Assembly (NCBI GenBank): GCA_918797485.1
Contig: CAKKNE010000005.1
Span: forward strand, 496,001 to 560,000
Direction: 5' to 3'
Length of the DNA: 64,000 nucleotides
DNA from: Pelagomonas calceolata
Lineage: Eukaryota; Sar; Pelagophyceae; Pelagomonadales; Pelagomonadaceae
Under the pieces are notes generated by a model. That model was given only the letters and a program-made list of their open reading frames with translations, ran no database searches and had not been told where the DNA came from. Of the stretch, positions 46,869 through 58,913 are shown in pieces; positions within the stretch are counted from its first letter, which is position 1, and every line of letters begins with the position of its first letter. The position numbers were made by a program, and so were the translations under genes.

Positions 46869-49800
46869 CTAGACCTCCGACGCCTCCTTGAGCGCCTTGT
46901 CGCGCACGGCCTCGACCTTCTCCACGGCGCCCTTGATGACCTCGTCCTCGGGGAACAGCTTGAGCACCCTTAAAGCATCATCAATCGCCAAAGCTTCCAC
47001 AGCTCTTTTAACCATGGCCGAAGCTTTGGATTCGGCGTCCTTCGTGTACCTCAACCTCTCGTCGCCGGACTTGTCCGAGGCTAACTCTAATAAAGCTCGG
47101 ATGGACCGCAACTCCACCAAACACTCCGTACTAACGTCGCACCGAGCTTTGAGGTCCGCATCTTGCGCGTTCGCGAAACACGTCTTCGCTTGGGCTAACC
47201 TAGCCTTGGCTTGGGTCGGCGGCGCCATGGGGTCGTCGGCGGCCTCCGCGGCGACGCGAGCGTTCAATGCTCCGCGACTGCGCCACTCGTCGCCGGAAAC
47301 AGGACGCACCGTCTCGCCATCCTCGTCCGAGTCCTCGCCACCAACGCGAGGGGCCGCCTTCTCCGCTAAGGCACTGCGACCCTGCTCCGCGGCCTGGAGG
47401 AAGAACTTGCTCGCATCCTTGGCCGCGCCGACGGTGTCCGTTTCTAAGACAACTAACTTCGACCGGCAGCGCGTCAGAGCCGTGTACAACACCTTCAGAT
47501 CTCTCTCAAGAGCTCGGTTCTCCCCGACCTTGTGGTTGATGCCCTGCAGGCCATCGCCGCGCGCCGCTCGCAATAGCTCCCTCCACCCCTTCATCTTCTC
47601 GTCGCGCGCGCTGCCGAAGAAGTCCACCAGCACGACCGCATCTCGCTCGAGACCCTTGAACTCCTGGACGGAGAAGGCCCTACTACCGTACTCTTCGTTC
47701 TCGATCAGTGAAGCGCACTCGAACGCTCCGGACACGTCTTTGAGCTTGTCTCTCCGGTCCTTCTTGATCTCGTCCCGCAGCTTCTTGAGAGCAGTCTGAC
47801 GAATAGCCTTCTGGGCCTCGTCGACGTCGTCTTCCGTAGACTGGCCCTTCTTGGCCTTCTTCCTACGATCTCTGACCATCTTCTTATGTTTCTTGATGTC
47901 CGCGAGGCTTACCTCGTCGGTGATCGACTTGCACTGGTCATCTAAGTACGCATCAATAACCAACTGGCGCTCCTGCTTCGAGTGCGGCAGCGGTGGTGGG
48001 GGTAGAACAACAGCGGGACCCTCGTCAGGGACGTTCTGAATCGCTTCGTCCTCGGTAGGTGTGGGCGGCAGCGCGGCTCGCGCCTCGTCGACCTCGACCT
48101 CCGTCGTCGGTCTCGCGCGCTCGTCCTCGATGTAAGCTTGGAGAGGTTTTGGCGCGTGTCTCGCCTCGAAGGCCGCGAGTCTCTCGACGTTGTTCTTGGC
48201 GCGCCTGACCGCCGCCTTCATGTCATCTTTACTAGCGTAGTCCTCTTTTCTAGGAGCCGGGGGCACCGTCCGGCGCTGGGGCGGCGGCGGCGGCGGCCGA
48301 ACAGCAGCCGGTCGCTGCGCCGCGTCCTGGAGCTGCCTCGCTAAACTCGCATTAATACCAAGCTCGCCGAAGTCGTCGGGCTGCATGATCGTCAACACTT
48401 CACTATCAACACCTTCAGCCTCCATCGTCGCGCAGAGCGCGTCGGCAGAGCCCCGATCCCCAACAAATTGTCTAACTAATTCCTGGACCGACGGCGGGCC
48501 CGCTACTTGCGGCGGTCGTCGGGCGTGCTCCGCTCTAGCTCTTTCATAATCCTGGTCGGCACTCGCGACGAGCTGCCTGTGCTCCTCGACCGCCCGGTTA
48601 TAAGCTTCGTCGGCGCGCTGCATATATTCTCTCTGCGCAGCAGCACCGGCGGCCTTCTGCGCGGCTTGGTGCTCCTGTTGGGCGCGGTTTCTTCCAGAAT
48701 CTTCGTCCTGCTGGCGCCGACTCGTCGCCCTCTGCACTAAACGAGAGTCGCGCGTCGCCCGCCGCTGCAGCGCTTCTCGAGCCTCAGTACGTAACTTCCT
48801 CTCGTCGTCCTTCCACTCCTTGCGTCTTTTAGCGAGGGCCTTCGTCCGCTTGTCCTTTTCCCTTCGCGCGTCGTCATACTCCTTCTTCTGGGCCTTGCGG
48901 CTCCGCATCTCCTCGTCGGCGTGCTGTTCGGCCGCCTCTGACAAGTCTCGCCTTCGCTGGTCGTAGCGCTGGGCCGCGTCGGCGACGCCGCCGGCCGCGG
49001 CGGACTCCTCGTCCGCGATGCGCAGCACCTCCGCGCGGCGCCGGGCGACCTCCTCCGACTCCTCGCTCAGCAGCCGCTGGGCCGCTTCCAACGCGTCCGC
49101 CCTGAATAACAACACCGCTCGACTATCCACATCTCTGAGATACTCCTTGTACGTCGCGAAAATGGGTCTAGGGCCCAAGGCTACTCCCGTATCCGAATCG
49201 GTCTTGTCTACCGCTGTAGGAAAGGCGTGATACACCAAGTCCAACACAGCGTTGGCCGCACCTAAAACACCAGCGTGCGCTCGGTAGTTCTTCGTGAGCT
49301 TCCGCAGCTTCGAGGCACTACCCGCGTTAACAGTAGTAGTCTTGTTCTCGAGCTTGAGCGCTCTAGCACCTTTGAAGCCGTTCTGTTTAGACATAGTAGC
49401 GACCTTCTCCCGCAGCTCGAAGATGGCCTGCCGCAGGTCTTGAAATCTAAATGCTACTCCATCTTGTATGGCTTGTGCCGTATCTCCACAGCAATATAAC
49501 CTCTCAGGATCGCCGCCCACAGCTAAGAGTAACACAGCTAATGAAGCTTGCGTCATGTCCTGGACCTCGTCCACATACGCGCGATCAAATGGTGCTGGGC
49601 GTGCATTGCTCCTGGCGACGAAGCCGTCTCGTAAAGCTCGCTGCACCAACGCCACTTCGCGATCGCAGGCGTCCCACCTCTCCTGGTCACTCAGATAGTT
49701 TTCATAAGATTTGAACACTTGGTAGGCCCGCTTCCTCAGACCCACGTCCATGCCCAGCGTTCGGCGGCCGCCCCAAGCTTCAGATAAATACTGCTGTTCC

Positions 49801-52800
49801 GTCAACGGTTCTCCCGAGAACAGAGCACCGATAGAACCCTTCAAGAAAGATTTAATTTGGGTCCAGCACGTATCTGGTTCCGGTTTATTAGTAACAGTAC
49901 ACACTTCGCGGTGCCAGCGCTCGAAGGTCGCAAAGTCGACGTACTTGGAGGCGTCCCACGTGGCCTTCTGCGGCCGTCGAATATCTTCATCACTATCGGT
50001 GTCGGAATCATCATCATCGGAGGAATCCTCTACCGTAATTTCGCCCGCGTCGCGCTTGGCTCTATACAATACTCCAGTCCTCCTCTCGTTGTCATCGACG
50101 TCGTCCTTCCGGTAGAACCTTCTACGTCGGACCGGCGTGCGGTCGTGCCACGGCTTTGAGGCAGGTAACGGCTTCAATTGCGCCTCGAGGAACGGGAGTA
50201 ACGAATCGTCGGCAGTAGATTTGGCCGTAGCATCCAGGTACGTCGGCTTCGCTACGGATTGCGGTGACGGCGCCTTCCCCTCGTCGTCGAGCAACGCCGC
50301 TCGGACGGCCTCCTCGACATGTTTCCTCAGTTTCCTACTCCGCGTCGCGAATAGTAACTTTTCAGACGGGTTCTGCCGGGAGTCCCGCGCGATGCGCGCC
50401 ACGATGCAGTGGGTCTTGCCCGTGCCGCTCCGCCCGAGGACCATGGCCGGCGCGTTCGCCTCCTGGACCGCGGCTTGCTCTTTCGTCGTCAGTCGTAGCG
50501 AGGGAGACCACTTCTCGGGCGGTGACCCTTGGGCCATCTTCTCGAGCACATCAACCCGACAGCTCCAGAGCTTCATGGGTCTGTTTTTGCCGGGGTGGAT
50601 CAACACATCATCATCGTCGAGCGTGAGATACGGTTCCGACGACTCTACTAATTTACCTTTATCTGAAGCGCGTCGGTCGAGCGCCTGCTTGATGCCCTCG
50701 CACGTCGAATCGACACTCCCAGTGCGCACGCAGCACCAGGCGAGACACCGTAATCCACCATCAGACGCTTTGGTCGCGCTCCAGACGAGGCGCATCGTGT
50801 CATCTAACAGTGCAATTCGAACACCAAATTCTTTGTACTGAGGATGGGCCGCACGGCACCAGGACCCGTCGCTCCCTTTGGCTAAGCTTGCGAGCACCTC
50901 CAGTAGTCGCTTGCGCCAATTGGCGTTGGCTCGGGACGCGTACCAGTCCCGCACGCGATCGGCGACGAGCAAAGGTTGTGAAGAGGCGTACAGGCCCTCA
51001 TCCTCGACCACGGGATAGACCGTGCCGGCGTGTTGTCCCTTAGGATTGAGTGCATTGGGCGCACCCAATGAAGGCGTCTCGTCGCGCAGCAGTTGCGCGT
51101 CCGCCGCCTCCTGGACGCCATAATGCGCCGCCAAGTCCGCCCACGGTAGTGCTCTCGTAAGGGTCTCGGCGTCCTTCTGCAGGGCCTTGGCGCAGGCCTT
51201 GCGCGCGGGATCCCACAACGCGAGGCGCCGGTCCCTTTCCCGATTCCGCGCCGCCTCGCGCTCGCGCTTGGCTTTCCGCTTCAGATCCTCGGCGCGCTGG
51301 CGCTCCTGCTGCTCGCGCTTCGCCTTGTCCTTCGCTTCTTTTTTGCCTGCGCGGGAACGACGGCTCTCTCGCGCAACGCGTAGACTCTCACGTGATCATG
51401 ACGACGGCGTCGCGGCGACGTCGCATCGCGTCGAAGCCACGTTCAAGGTCATTTTCTGCGCTGTACACGGACGGCGGCGCTCGTCCTCGGCGCGCGCGGC
51501 GACCCTTTGCCTTTCCGCGGCCTCCTGGGCCTCTCTCGCTTCTCGAGCTGCTTTCGCCTCCGGATCTTCGGCGTGCAACGCGTCGTTCAAGCGCTGCTGC
51601 TCGGCCGTCAACGATTCGTCCCGCGGCGGCGCCGGCGCGGGCGTCGGCTGAATAACAGGTGAAGACGGCGCCGACACATTATCAAAGCCCTTCGCCGGCC
51701 GCTCGGCATCAGGACCATAACACGGCTTCTCGTAGTAGGACAGATACAATTTCGGGTCCGGGTCGCGCGCGCAGGCCTCCTTTTCCCTAGCCTGTTTACG
51801 AGCGTCGTCCGCATTAATAAAGCCCGCGGCCCGCCCCTCGCACAGCCCCAGCCTGAACAATTCGGACGACGTCATGATCTTGTCAAAACCCGCTTCGGCT
51901 GTGTAGAATCTAGCGACCTCGGCGATGGCTACGGCATCGTCACCGGCCGGTAACGTGTCCGCCCGCGCCCTCGCTTCATCACACTTCGCTAAGAGCGCTT
52001 TGGCCCAAATCACGACTTCCGCGTCGAACTGCGGCAGCTGCTTCTCCGGGAAACCGTGTGAGACCTTCGCCTTCTGCGCGGCCTCGACCAAATCCTGGAC
52101 GTAGTCGGCACCTTGCCGCAGACCTTCCGACGTCTGCATCGTTGACAACTGCTTCGCGGCCAATCGAGCCAACCGAGCCAGCGCCAAAAATAGACAGGTC
52201 TTCGCCATATCCGAACCAGTCAGCTCCTTGTTCTTCGAGAAGGCCTTGTTCATCTCTCTGGCTTTCCCACATTCATCCTTGGAAGACGGTAAATTAACAC
52301 TATCACCTCGCAGTTCATAAGCGTACAAATGGCAGGCCCTAATAGCTTTTTCCAGCGCTTCGCGCTGCCGGGTAATGTCCGCATCTGTTAACTCACTAAA
52401 TTTCTTGCTCGTCTTGGGGCCGTCCTCGGGGCCGTACCTTTCGGCCTTTTCTTCCCTCTTGTTGCCCCGGAAGTCGGGGCCCATGCAGAAGCCGAGCTCC
52501 ATCAGGCAGCCCAGGCGGTACATGAGCTCCTCGCGCCGCTGCTTCTCGAAGTTGAGGCGGTTCGGGCCTTGGCCCGCGAGCGTCCGCAAGATCCGACAGA
52601 TCTCGGGAGATAAGATAGCCCCGAGCACCTCGCTTATAAATTTGTGGCAGGGCTCGTCGGCCTTAAACTCCGTGTCGATCTCGTCGTCGCGCGCCCGCGA
52701 GAAGCAGGTCTTGTCGACGCGCTTGAACAGCGGCGTGCCGTCCATGACCTTGCCCTCGACCACCGCGCCCGCTCTCAGTAGGACTTCGATCACATTCAAA

Positions 52801-54032
52801 CTGTGACTGCGGACAGCTAACTCGAGAGGCGCACCGGAGACTCGCTGCCCGGCAGTAGCTTGCGTCTGGTCCGACGTCCGCGCCAAGGCTAACCCAACGT
52901 GCTTCATTTCTATAGTACAGGGCAAGTCCGGATCCGCGCGCCACCTCCCACTATAGACGGCGGGGCACTGGCCCGGGTCCTGGTGCGCAATCAGCAGTTT
53001 CAGGGCCGTTTCTTTGGTAGGGACACGTCTTGATACTAAGTACTGCTTGTTGTCCGACATGGTCTTCTCGAAGGGTCCCAGGGACTCGGCGTAGCCGTGG
53101 GCCTCGTCCCAGAGTCGTAGCGAGCGGACACATCTGTACACATCTCCTGTCACGTCCGCGGCCTTCTCGTACGGCTCCTCGGTTCTGAAATAAGGTCTGA
53201 TCCCGCCCACAGGGTCGCCCTGGGCATTTGCATATCGTAGGTTGTGTCCTAATAGGACCTCAGCTACATCAGCAAAACCAGAAACACACGCAACACCAAG
53301 AGCGGTCGCGCCGCAAGCGGCCGCCGCGTCGGGATCCGCGCCGCAATGCAACAAAGCTAACAACACCTCCGTGTTGTCTCGTCTAGCTGCCGCAACTAAT
53401 GGTGTGTCTTCCACAAATTTGTCGGACGTCATGGGCCAGAACACTTTGTTCGCGTGCTCGCCGTGGAAGTCCTTCGAGACGACGACGCCCTTGACCAACG
53501 AGATTGGTGCGAGTGGCGCCAACGGTTCGTAGAACGACGCCGTGCAATTCAACAGAGCGGGGATGACGTGGGGCGGGCACTTTTTCAGGATGTCGATGAC
53601 GTGATCTAACAAACCGTAATGGGCCGCGAAGACCAACGCGCAGTTCACGACGCCGCCGTCCTTATCTTTACTAGTACCGTCCCGCGCTCGCTGCAAGATC
53701 TCCGTCACCTCGGTATCCCCGTCCATGCCGATTCGTTCTGACGCGTTCGCGGTGGACCGGAAGTGGAGCTCATCTAACGCTCTTCTCGCTACTCTGGCGG
53801 CGGCCGCTAAACTATTGGATGACTTGCCGAGCGTCTGGTCTCGCTCAGCCAGTGCTCTTTCGGCGACGACGACTCGCGCCCGGCGCCACTGGTCCCTGTA
53901 CTCCTGGTCCTTGCGTTTTTTTTCTCTCAATTCTGGGGGACACGCCTCGGACTGCTGGATGGCCTGGCAGGTCTCGCAGTCCTCCAATCGCATAAAGCCG
54001 TGGCGGCAGCCGGGCTTCGTCTCCGGTTGTAT

Positions 54033-54065
<33 letters not shown>

Positions 54066-54308
54066 CGGCGCGACGGCCACCGCGGGCGCGGACGGCGGCT
54101 CGCGGCGCGGCGGCCGCGGGTCCGCGCCTTCATGGTCGGACTCGCTTTCGCTCGACGACGCCGAGGCGAGGTCGGGCAGGCTCGAGTCGCTCGCCGAGCT
54201 TTCCGAGCGGCGCAGCGGCGGCATCCTTGGGCCGCCGTCGGCGTTCGCGTGGCCGTTCTGCTGCTGCGCGTGGCCGTTCTGCGCGCTCCGGGCGGCTCGC
54301 GGGGGCAT
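46869..54308 (-). CDS. TRANK1-like giant ankyrin / coiled-coil / SAM / UvrD-type helicase protein
   Basis: Exons 51473-54308 and 46869-51346 give 2437 residues. The phase-1 splice joins AEDERRR to KKEAKDKAKREQQ, a continuous charged helix. After an acidic start, ankyrin repeats occupy about residues 220-520 (DTPLVAAARRDNTEVLLALL, AAACGATALGVACVSGFADV). The superfamily 1 helicase part has Walker A GRSGTGKTHC (about residue 1250), Walker B YVDEVQDMT, LYCCGDTAQAI, LTKNYRAHAG, FKGLERDAVVLVDFF and LYTALTRCRSKLVVL. A long charged coiled coil and a SAM-like domain (SADALCATMEAEGVDSEVLT) are inserted between helicase halves. This architecture resembles TRANK1. An ATPase or RNA-related role is inferred. 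Confidence 0.85.
51347..51472 (-). other. Long intron related to the asparagine synthetase intron (126 bp)
   Basis: The intron runs GTCCGTGT to CCGCGCAG. It contains CTTGAAC, then CGACGCGATG, and CGTCGTCATGATCAC followed by GAGAGTCTACGCG. The same blocks in the same order occur in the intron at 57984-58118. No convincing target duplication is seen. It is a candidate for a second, longer introner family. Confidence 0.65.
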
Positions 54309-54483
54309 TTAGCTGCCTTTGACCGAGGTAGGGGTACTTTGCCCGCGCGCTTCGCTTAGGCGCCGCGAGCTCGCTCTGAGTGCTGTCAGCTCTTCAGGGA
54401 CCTATAAGCGATCCCCCAGAGCTCCAGCTATTCAAACTGGGCGTTCCTCGTGTAGAGCGCGCAAGACGCAAGGCGAACTTGAG

Positions 54484-54504
54484 GTAGCGTAGTGACACAC
54501 TAGC
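54484..54504. promoter_or_regulatory. Palindromic promoter element, diverged copy 9
   Basis: GTAGCG, then TAGTG, then ACACACTAGC; the left arm and the TAAG core are degraded. It is 176 bp upstream of the TRANK1-like start at 54308. It lies in the gap 54309-54693, which also holds the repeat at 54590-54655. Confidence 0.35.
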
Positions 54505-54589
54505 AACTAGCCTTAGCCCTTGCGTCCTAGTCCAGCCGGACGGGTGGGCCCGGGGGGAGCGGGAGGGGTACGGGGAACCCTGCGACGTA

Positions 54590-54655
54590 ACTAGCCTCAG
54601 CCTCAGCCTAGCCTCAGCCTCGCGACGTAACTAGCCTGAGCCTGATCCTGAGAGT
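54590..54655. repeat. CCTCAG/CCTGAG-rich simple repeat
   Basis: Imperfect units of AGCCTCAGCCT and GCGACGTAACTAGCCT recur several times. GCGACGTAACTAGCCT appears twice, 47 bp apart (about 54580 and 54627). It lies downstream of the 54694 gene's stop and upstream of the TRANK1-like gene. Confidence 0.6.
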
Positions 54656-54693
54656 GACCCCTGATTACGTAACAAGATTTCATATGACGCACA

Positions 54694-56354
54694 CTAAATA
54701 TCCAACCTAACTGAAGCAGACTTGGCCCAGCCCATGATCCTTCGACCGTCCAACTTGATCTTGATCGCAACAATGCGACGCGGCCGTGGCCCGTGCGACA
54801 CCGTCGGCTTCGGCGTCTGCGCGCCCGTGGCCCGCCAGGCCGCGATGGCGTCCCGGCACTCGTCGGACCTCTTGAGCTGCTCGACGTACCCCGGCCCCCG
54901 AGAGGACCCGCCGGCTACATCATACAACGCGCGGCGCGCCTTCGCGAGGCGGGCGTCGGTGATGTCCTGGCCTTTTACGAGTAACGTCCCGTCGCCGCCG
55001 CGGACGACGAAACAGATGCTACTGCAGAGCGTCGACCGGTGGGTGACGTAGCCATCTAACAAAAAGAACCGATCCGGTCGGAACAGGGTGTTCAAGCCGC
55101 GGGCGTGCGGCACCTTCTCCGACTGCCCGTCGCCGTCGCGCCGCAAACCATCCAGATGTAAATTGGCGGCGAGTCGCCCCGCGTCCCTGAATAAGGCTCG
55201 TAGGCCAGGGTGCTCGCGGGAGAGCCGCGCGAGCATGACGTCGCCCGCGGTCTGCACCTTCACTAACAACTCCCTATCAATCTTGTAAGCCGTGGGCCTG
55301 CGTGAGGCGTACGCCGTCGCGAAATTCGCGGCCGCGTCGACGGCGTCGACGCGACGATGGCGTCGCGTCGACGCGTCGATGGCGTCGCATCGACGGCGTC
55401 GCGTCGATGGCGTCTCGACTTGAAGTGGAAGTTCTACACAGAAACGTACAAAATCTTCCCCGACATCGGGTCCTCGAGCTGCAATTCCAGTCCGAGGCTC
55501 CGCGGATCGTCGAGAGCCGCCCGGATCATATTTCCATAGTCATAGGAAAAGGCGGTATTTGAACAAGACAGGTTCCGGTCGCTGCGCAAATACGAGAGGG
55601 GGCCGCACGCCTCCAATGCCTTCTTCACCGTCGCCGCGCCGTACTGCCTCCGCCGCTCCTCGTTGCGTAGCTGATCGATCGTTTCCTGGTCGCGCTGCCC
55701 GCCGAATTTGCACCCGGGACCGTTGCAGTCCTTCGAGTCGAGCCCCGCCATTAAGACAGCGTCTCGACCACATCCAGATATATCGGCGGCGCCGGGGACG
55801 TCCTCGGCCGTGGCCGCCCAGGCCTCCAGCTTCGCGCCGCGGGCGAACGAGAAGTCCTCCTTCTGCTGGAAGAGGCCCTGGAGAACGTACGCCTTCAATA
55901 TCCGCACATTGAACGGCTGGCGCGACACGTCGACGTAACGCAGGTCTAGTTTATTATCAAACGCCCACAGGGCGGCGAGAAGGAATGCCAAAGTAGTGGC
56001 AAGGGGCCCATCAGTCTGGAGGCGCTGCCATTTCGCGACGCCGAGGGCGAGCGCCTCGCCGCGGCCCTTGGGATGAGCTAATAAACGGAGCTGCTCGCGG
56101 CTGAATTCGGCGGTCTTCTGCAGCGCGCGCGGCAGGTCTTGCTCGTCCGACACGCAGCATAGGTATTTGTTCGTCCAGGGGTCCCCGAGCTTGAGACGGG
56201 CAGTCCAGCCCTCCTTCTGGGTTGTAAGGCATGTTAGCCATTTGTATTGTTCTAGCAAGTCGCAGACGCTCTTCTCATCCGAGTTATATCGGGGCGTTCG
56301 CTGCGCGACGCTATGCACTGGCTGCTCGGCCAGCGGCACCCTAATTGACGCCAT
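54694..56354 (-). CDS. Unknown two-exon protein
   Basis: Exons 55450-56354 and 54694-55297 give 502 residues from the ATG at 56354. The splice is phase 2 (donor GTACGT, acceptor TCACGCAG) and joins MSGKIL to PTAYKIDRELLVKV. Sequence is mixed alpha/beta with no signal peptide or membrane helix. Recognisable stretches: DLLEQYKWLTCLTTQKEGW, TTLAFLLAALWAFDNKLDLR, VKVQTAGDVMLARLSREHPG and RPDRFFLLDGYVTHRSTLCS. Cysteines are scattered rather than clustered. I find no catalytic motif I can name. Codon use and length argue for a real gene. Confidence 0.6.
55298..55449 (-). other. Repeat-rich intron (152 bp)
   Basis: On the minus strand GACGCCATCGACGCG and close variants recur about five times in the intron interior. 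The same unit appears singly in the introns at 17197-17306 and 35523-35625. The donor GTACGT is canonical and the acceptor is TCACGCAG. No target duplication is apparent. Internal expansion of an introner core is one explanation. Confidence 0.65.
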
Positions 56355-56888
56355 TTTAGGCACCGCGCCAGATCGTCCTCCCGCCGTGTGGGCAAAATGG
56401 GCGATCGGTCCGAGCCGTGAACGAGGTACTAGGAGCCGTTCGGATGACTAGTGGCGTGTCCGGAGGCGTAGCGATTTCGTCGTGTGGGGTGTGAGCCAAA
56501 GCGACACAACAAGCCGAGGTAAGCCTGCAGGAGAGCCTCCCGGGGATCAGAACGCCCTGGAGCCGCAGACGCTCGTTCGAGCTCAGCATAATCCGGTAGC
56601 GGCATAAAGACACTAGCAAGCATCCCTGGGCTTCGGGAACTTGTGCTGTTTCTTTTTACACCTACCCTCCCTGAGCTCGCGCACGGCTTGGAAGTACAAT
56701 GCTAGGACTAGTGGGCGGAGCCCCTGGGGGGAGGCACCTGTCTTAGAATACCCACGGCACGGACGCCACCCACGAGTCCTAGCACCGTACGGAAATACGA
56801 CGCGTGCCCCGAGACGCCGTCGCCGCGCGCCCCTACTACAGTGATAAGCAAGGTATCTTGTGTACACGGGGAGGCAGCGCCCCGAAAC
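56355..56888. other. Intergenic region upstream of the 54694 gene
   Basis: About 530 bp between two minus-strand genes. It holds the palindromic element at 56595-56617. The remainder, including 56640-56880, has only biased short frames. Confidence 0.4.
56595..56617. promoter_or_regulatory. Palindromic promoter element, copy 10
   Basis: GGTAGCGGCA then TAAAGACACTAGC, followed by AAGCA; the left arm is slightly degraded. It is 241 bp upstream of the start at 56354 and lies past the 3' end of asparagine synthetase. Confidence 0.5.
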
Positions 56889-58913
56889 CTAGAACTCGAG
56901 GCCCACCGAGTTCACGTCGTCCCGCCCGGCCTTCTTCTTGTCCGCGTCGACGTCGAAGGACGCGTCGTAGGCCGCCGTGTGGACGCCTACCGAACGACCG
57001 CTCTGGTCCGCCCGGCCCCGGAACGACGCGTCCCAAGCTAATGCCCTTTCGGTAGAACACGCAATGGACTTGCCCTCGGGGATCGTGCGCGCCGCCCCGA
57101 GCGACGGGTAGATCCCATCAAAGATCTGGCGGTAGTAATACGCTTCCTTCGTCGCCGGCGTGTTGTACGGGAAGCGATGTTTGGCCACCGCGAACTGGTG
57201 GTCCGACACCTGCGCGTCGGCGTGATCTCGGAGCGCGTCGATCCAGCCATACCCGACGCCATCACTAAACTGCTCCTTCTGCCTCCATAATATGTCTGCT
57301 GGTAAGTAGGGATCGTCCGGCGTGTCGAAGGCCTTGCGCAGGATGTACTTCTCGATGCGGCCCTTGCTCACGTCGATCATTTTTTCTTTCGGGTCGATGT
57401 TCATGGCCACTTCCAAAAAATCGGCATCGAGGAAGGGTACCCGAGCCTCGACGCCCCAGGCCATCGTGCTCTTATTGGCGCGGAGGCAGTCGTAGATGTT
57501 GAGCTGGGCCACTTTGTCAATTAATTCGGCGTGGAGCTCCTGCTTGTTGGGGGCCTTGTGGAAGTAGAGGTAGCCTGCTAGTATTTCATCGGCGCCCTCG
57601 CCCGACAGGACCATCTTCACGCCCATGGCTTTAATTTTGCGCGACATGAGGAACATGGGAGTGGCCGCTCTGATGGTCGTGACGTCGTACGTCTCGAGAT
57701 GATGGACGACCTCGGCCACCGCGTCCAAGCCTTCTTGTAGAGTAAACGTGTAGGGGTGGTGCTGCGTGCCGATGTGGTCTGCCGCTTTCTGAGCAGCTTC
57801 GAGGTCCGGCGAGCCCTTCAGTCCCACGGAGAAGCTATGGAGCTTCGACATCCACGAACTGGCGCCTTCGCCCTGCGCCTTGCGCGTGAGTGTTCTCTGG
57901 GCGACACTCGCGACGAGGGAAGAATCGAGACCTCCAGACAACAAGACGCCCCACGGCACGTCGGACATCATGCGTCGCTCCACCTGTGTGGCACGGACGC
58001 CGTCACGAGGCGCGTAGACTCTCTCGTGTGATCATGACGACGCCATCGTGGCATCGCGAGGACGCCATCGCCGCGACCGCGTCAGGTTCAAGTTCAACGA
58101 AGACGCTGAGTCACTGACGGCCTTGACGAAGGCCTCCCGTAATTTCGTAAAGTCGCAGGGCGTCGACGGCAAGACGCCCGACCGCCACGTCGGGGCGTAC
58201 CACAGGGCGTACTGCTGCGTGTCGCTCCGCCAGCAGTGGCCCGGCTTGAATTGTTCGACGTCAGGACAGTCTCTCGCCAACGATTTCATCTCCGAGGCGA
58301 TCCAGACCGACCCGTCACTACCTCTGCCCAAGTATAATGATGTAATACCAATATGATCTCTAGCCGCTCCATAAAAGCCCGTCCTTTGGTCGTAGATGAT
58401 GAACGAGAACATACCCCTCAGCAGGCTACAGGCCTTTTCCAGGCCGAACTTGACGTAGAGCGGGATGAGCACCTCGCAGTCGGAACCGGTGTTCGGCTCG
58501 TAGGGCACGCCCTCCTTCTTCAGTAACTCATACAGCTCCTTGTAATTATAAATCTCGCCGTTCGCGGCCACGATGATGCTCCCTTCCTCGATGCCGGCCT
58601 GTTTGCACTCGGCCGCAAACAACGGTTGCGCGCCGCTCTCGGGGTCGATGATGGCTAATCTCTCATGCGCGATCGCATGTTTTGCGGCGCCCCGGACGCC
58701 ATGCTCGGCAATGCACAGTCGCTGGAGGGACTCGGACGACGCGTGCTGGCCGGCGCCCAGCTCCTGCTTGTCCTTGCCCTGGGAGATGAGCTGGTAGCCG
58801 CTCCAATCAGGACCTCGGTGTCTCATGCGTCGCGCGCATTCTATCAACTTCGCTCGTAGCGTAGATTGCGTCGTGCCCGGGGCGACGTCGAAGATGCCGA
58901 GGATGCCGCACAT
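56889..58913 (-). CDS. ASN: Asparagine synthetase, glutamine-hydrolysing, two exons
   Basis: Exons 58119-58913 and 56889-57983 give 629 residues. The start is fixed by [10 protein letters not shown]: Cys2 becomes the N-terminal glutaminase nucleophile after Met removal. The glutaminase domain continues with [28 protein letters not shown] and [11 protein letters not shown]. The splice joins LREAFVKA to [12 protein letters not shown], phase 0, just ahead of the ATP-binding loop [35 protein letters not shown] and [19 protein letters not shown] are the synthetase signatures. It makes Asn from Asp, Gln and ATP, normally in the cytosol. Length is slightly above the usual 550-590 because of C-terminal additions. 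Confidence 0.93.
57984..58118 (-). other. Long intron related to the TRANK1-like intron (135 bp)
   Basis: The donor is GTCAGT and the acceptor GCCACACAG. CTTGAACCTGACGCGGT, GCGATGGCGTCC and CGTCGTCATGATCAC then GAGAGAGTCTACGCG match the intron at 51347-51472 in order. The 8-mers at the edges (GTCAGTGA, GTGGAGCG) agree only at 3 of 8. The terminal CACACAG resembles the short introners. Confidence 0.7.
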
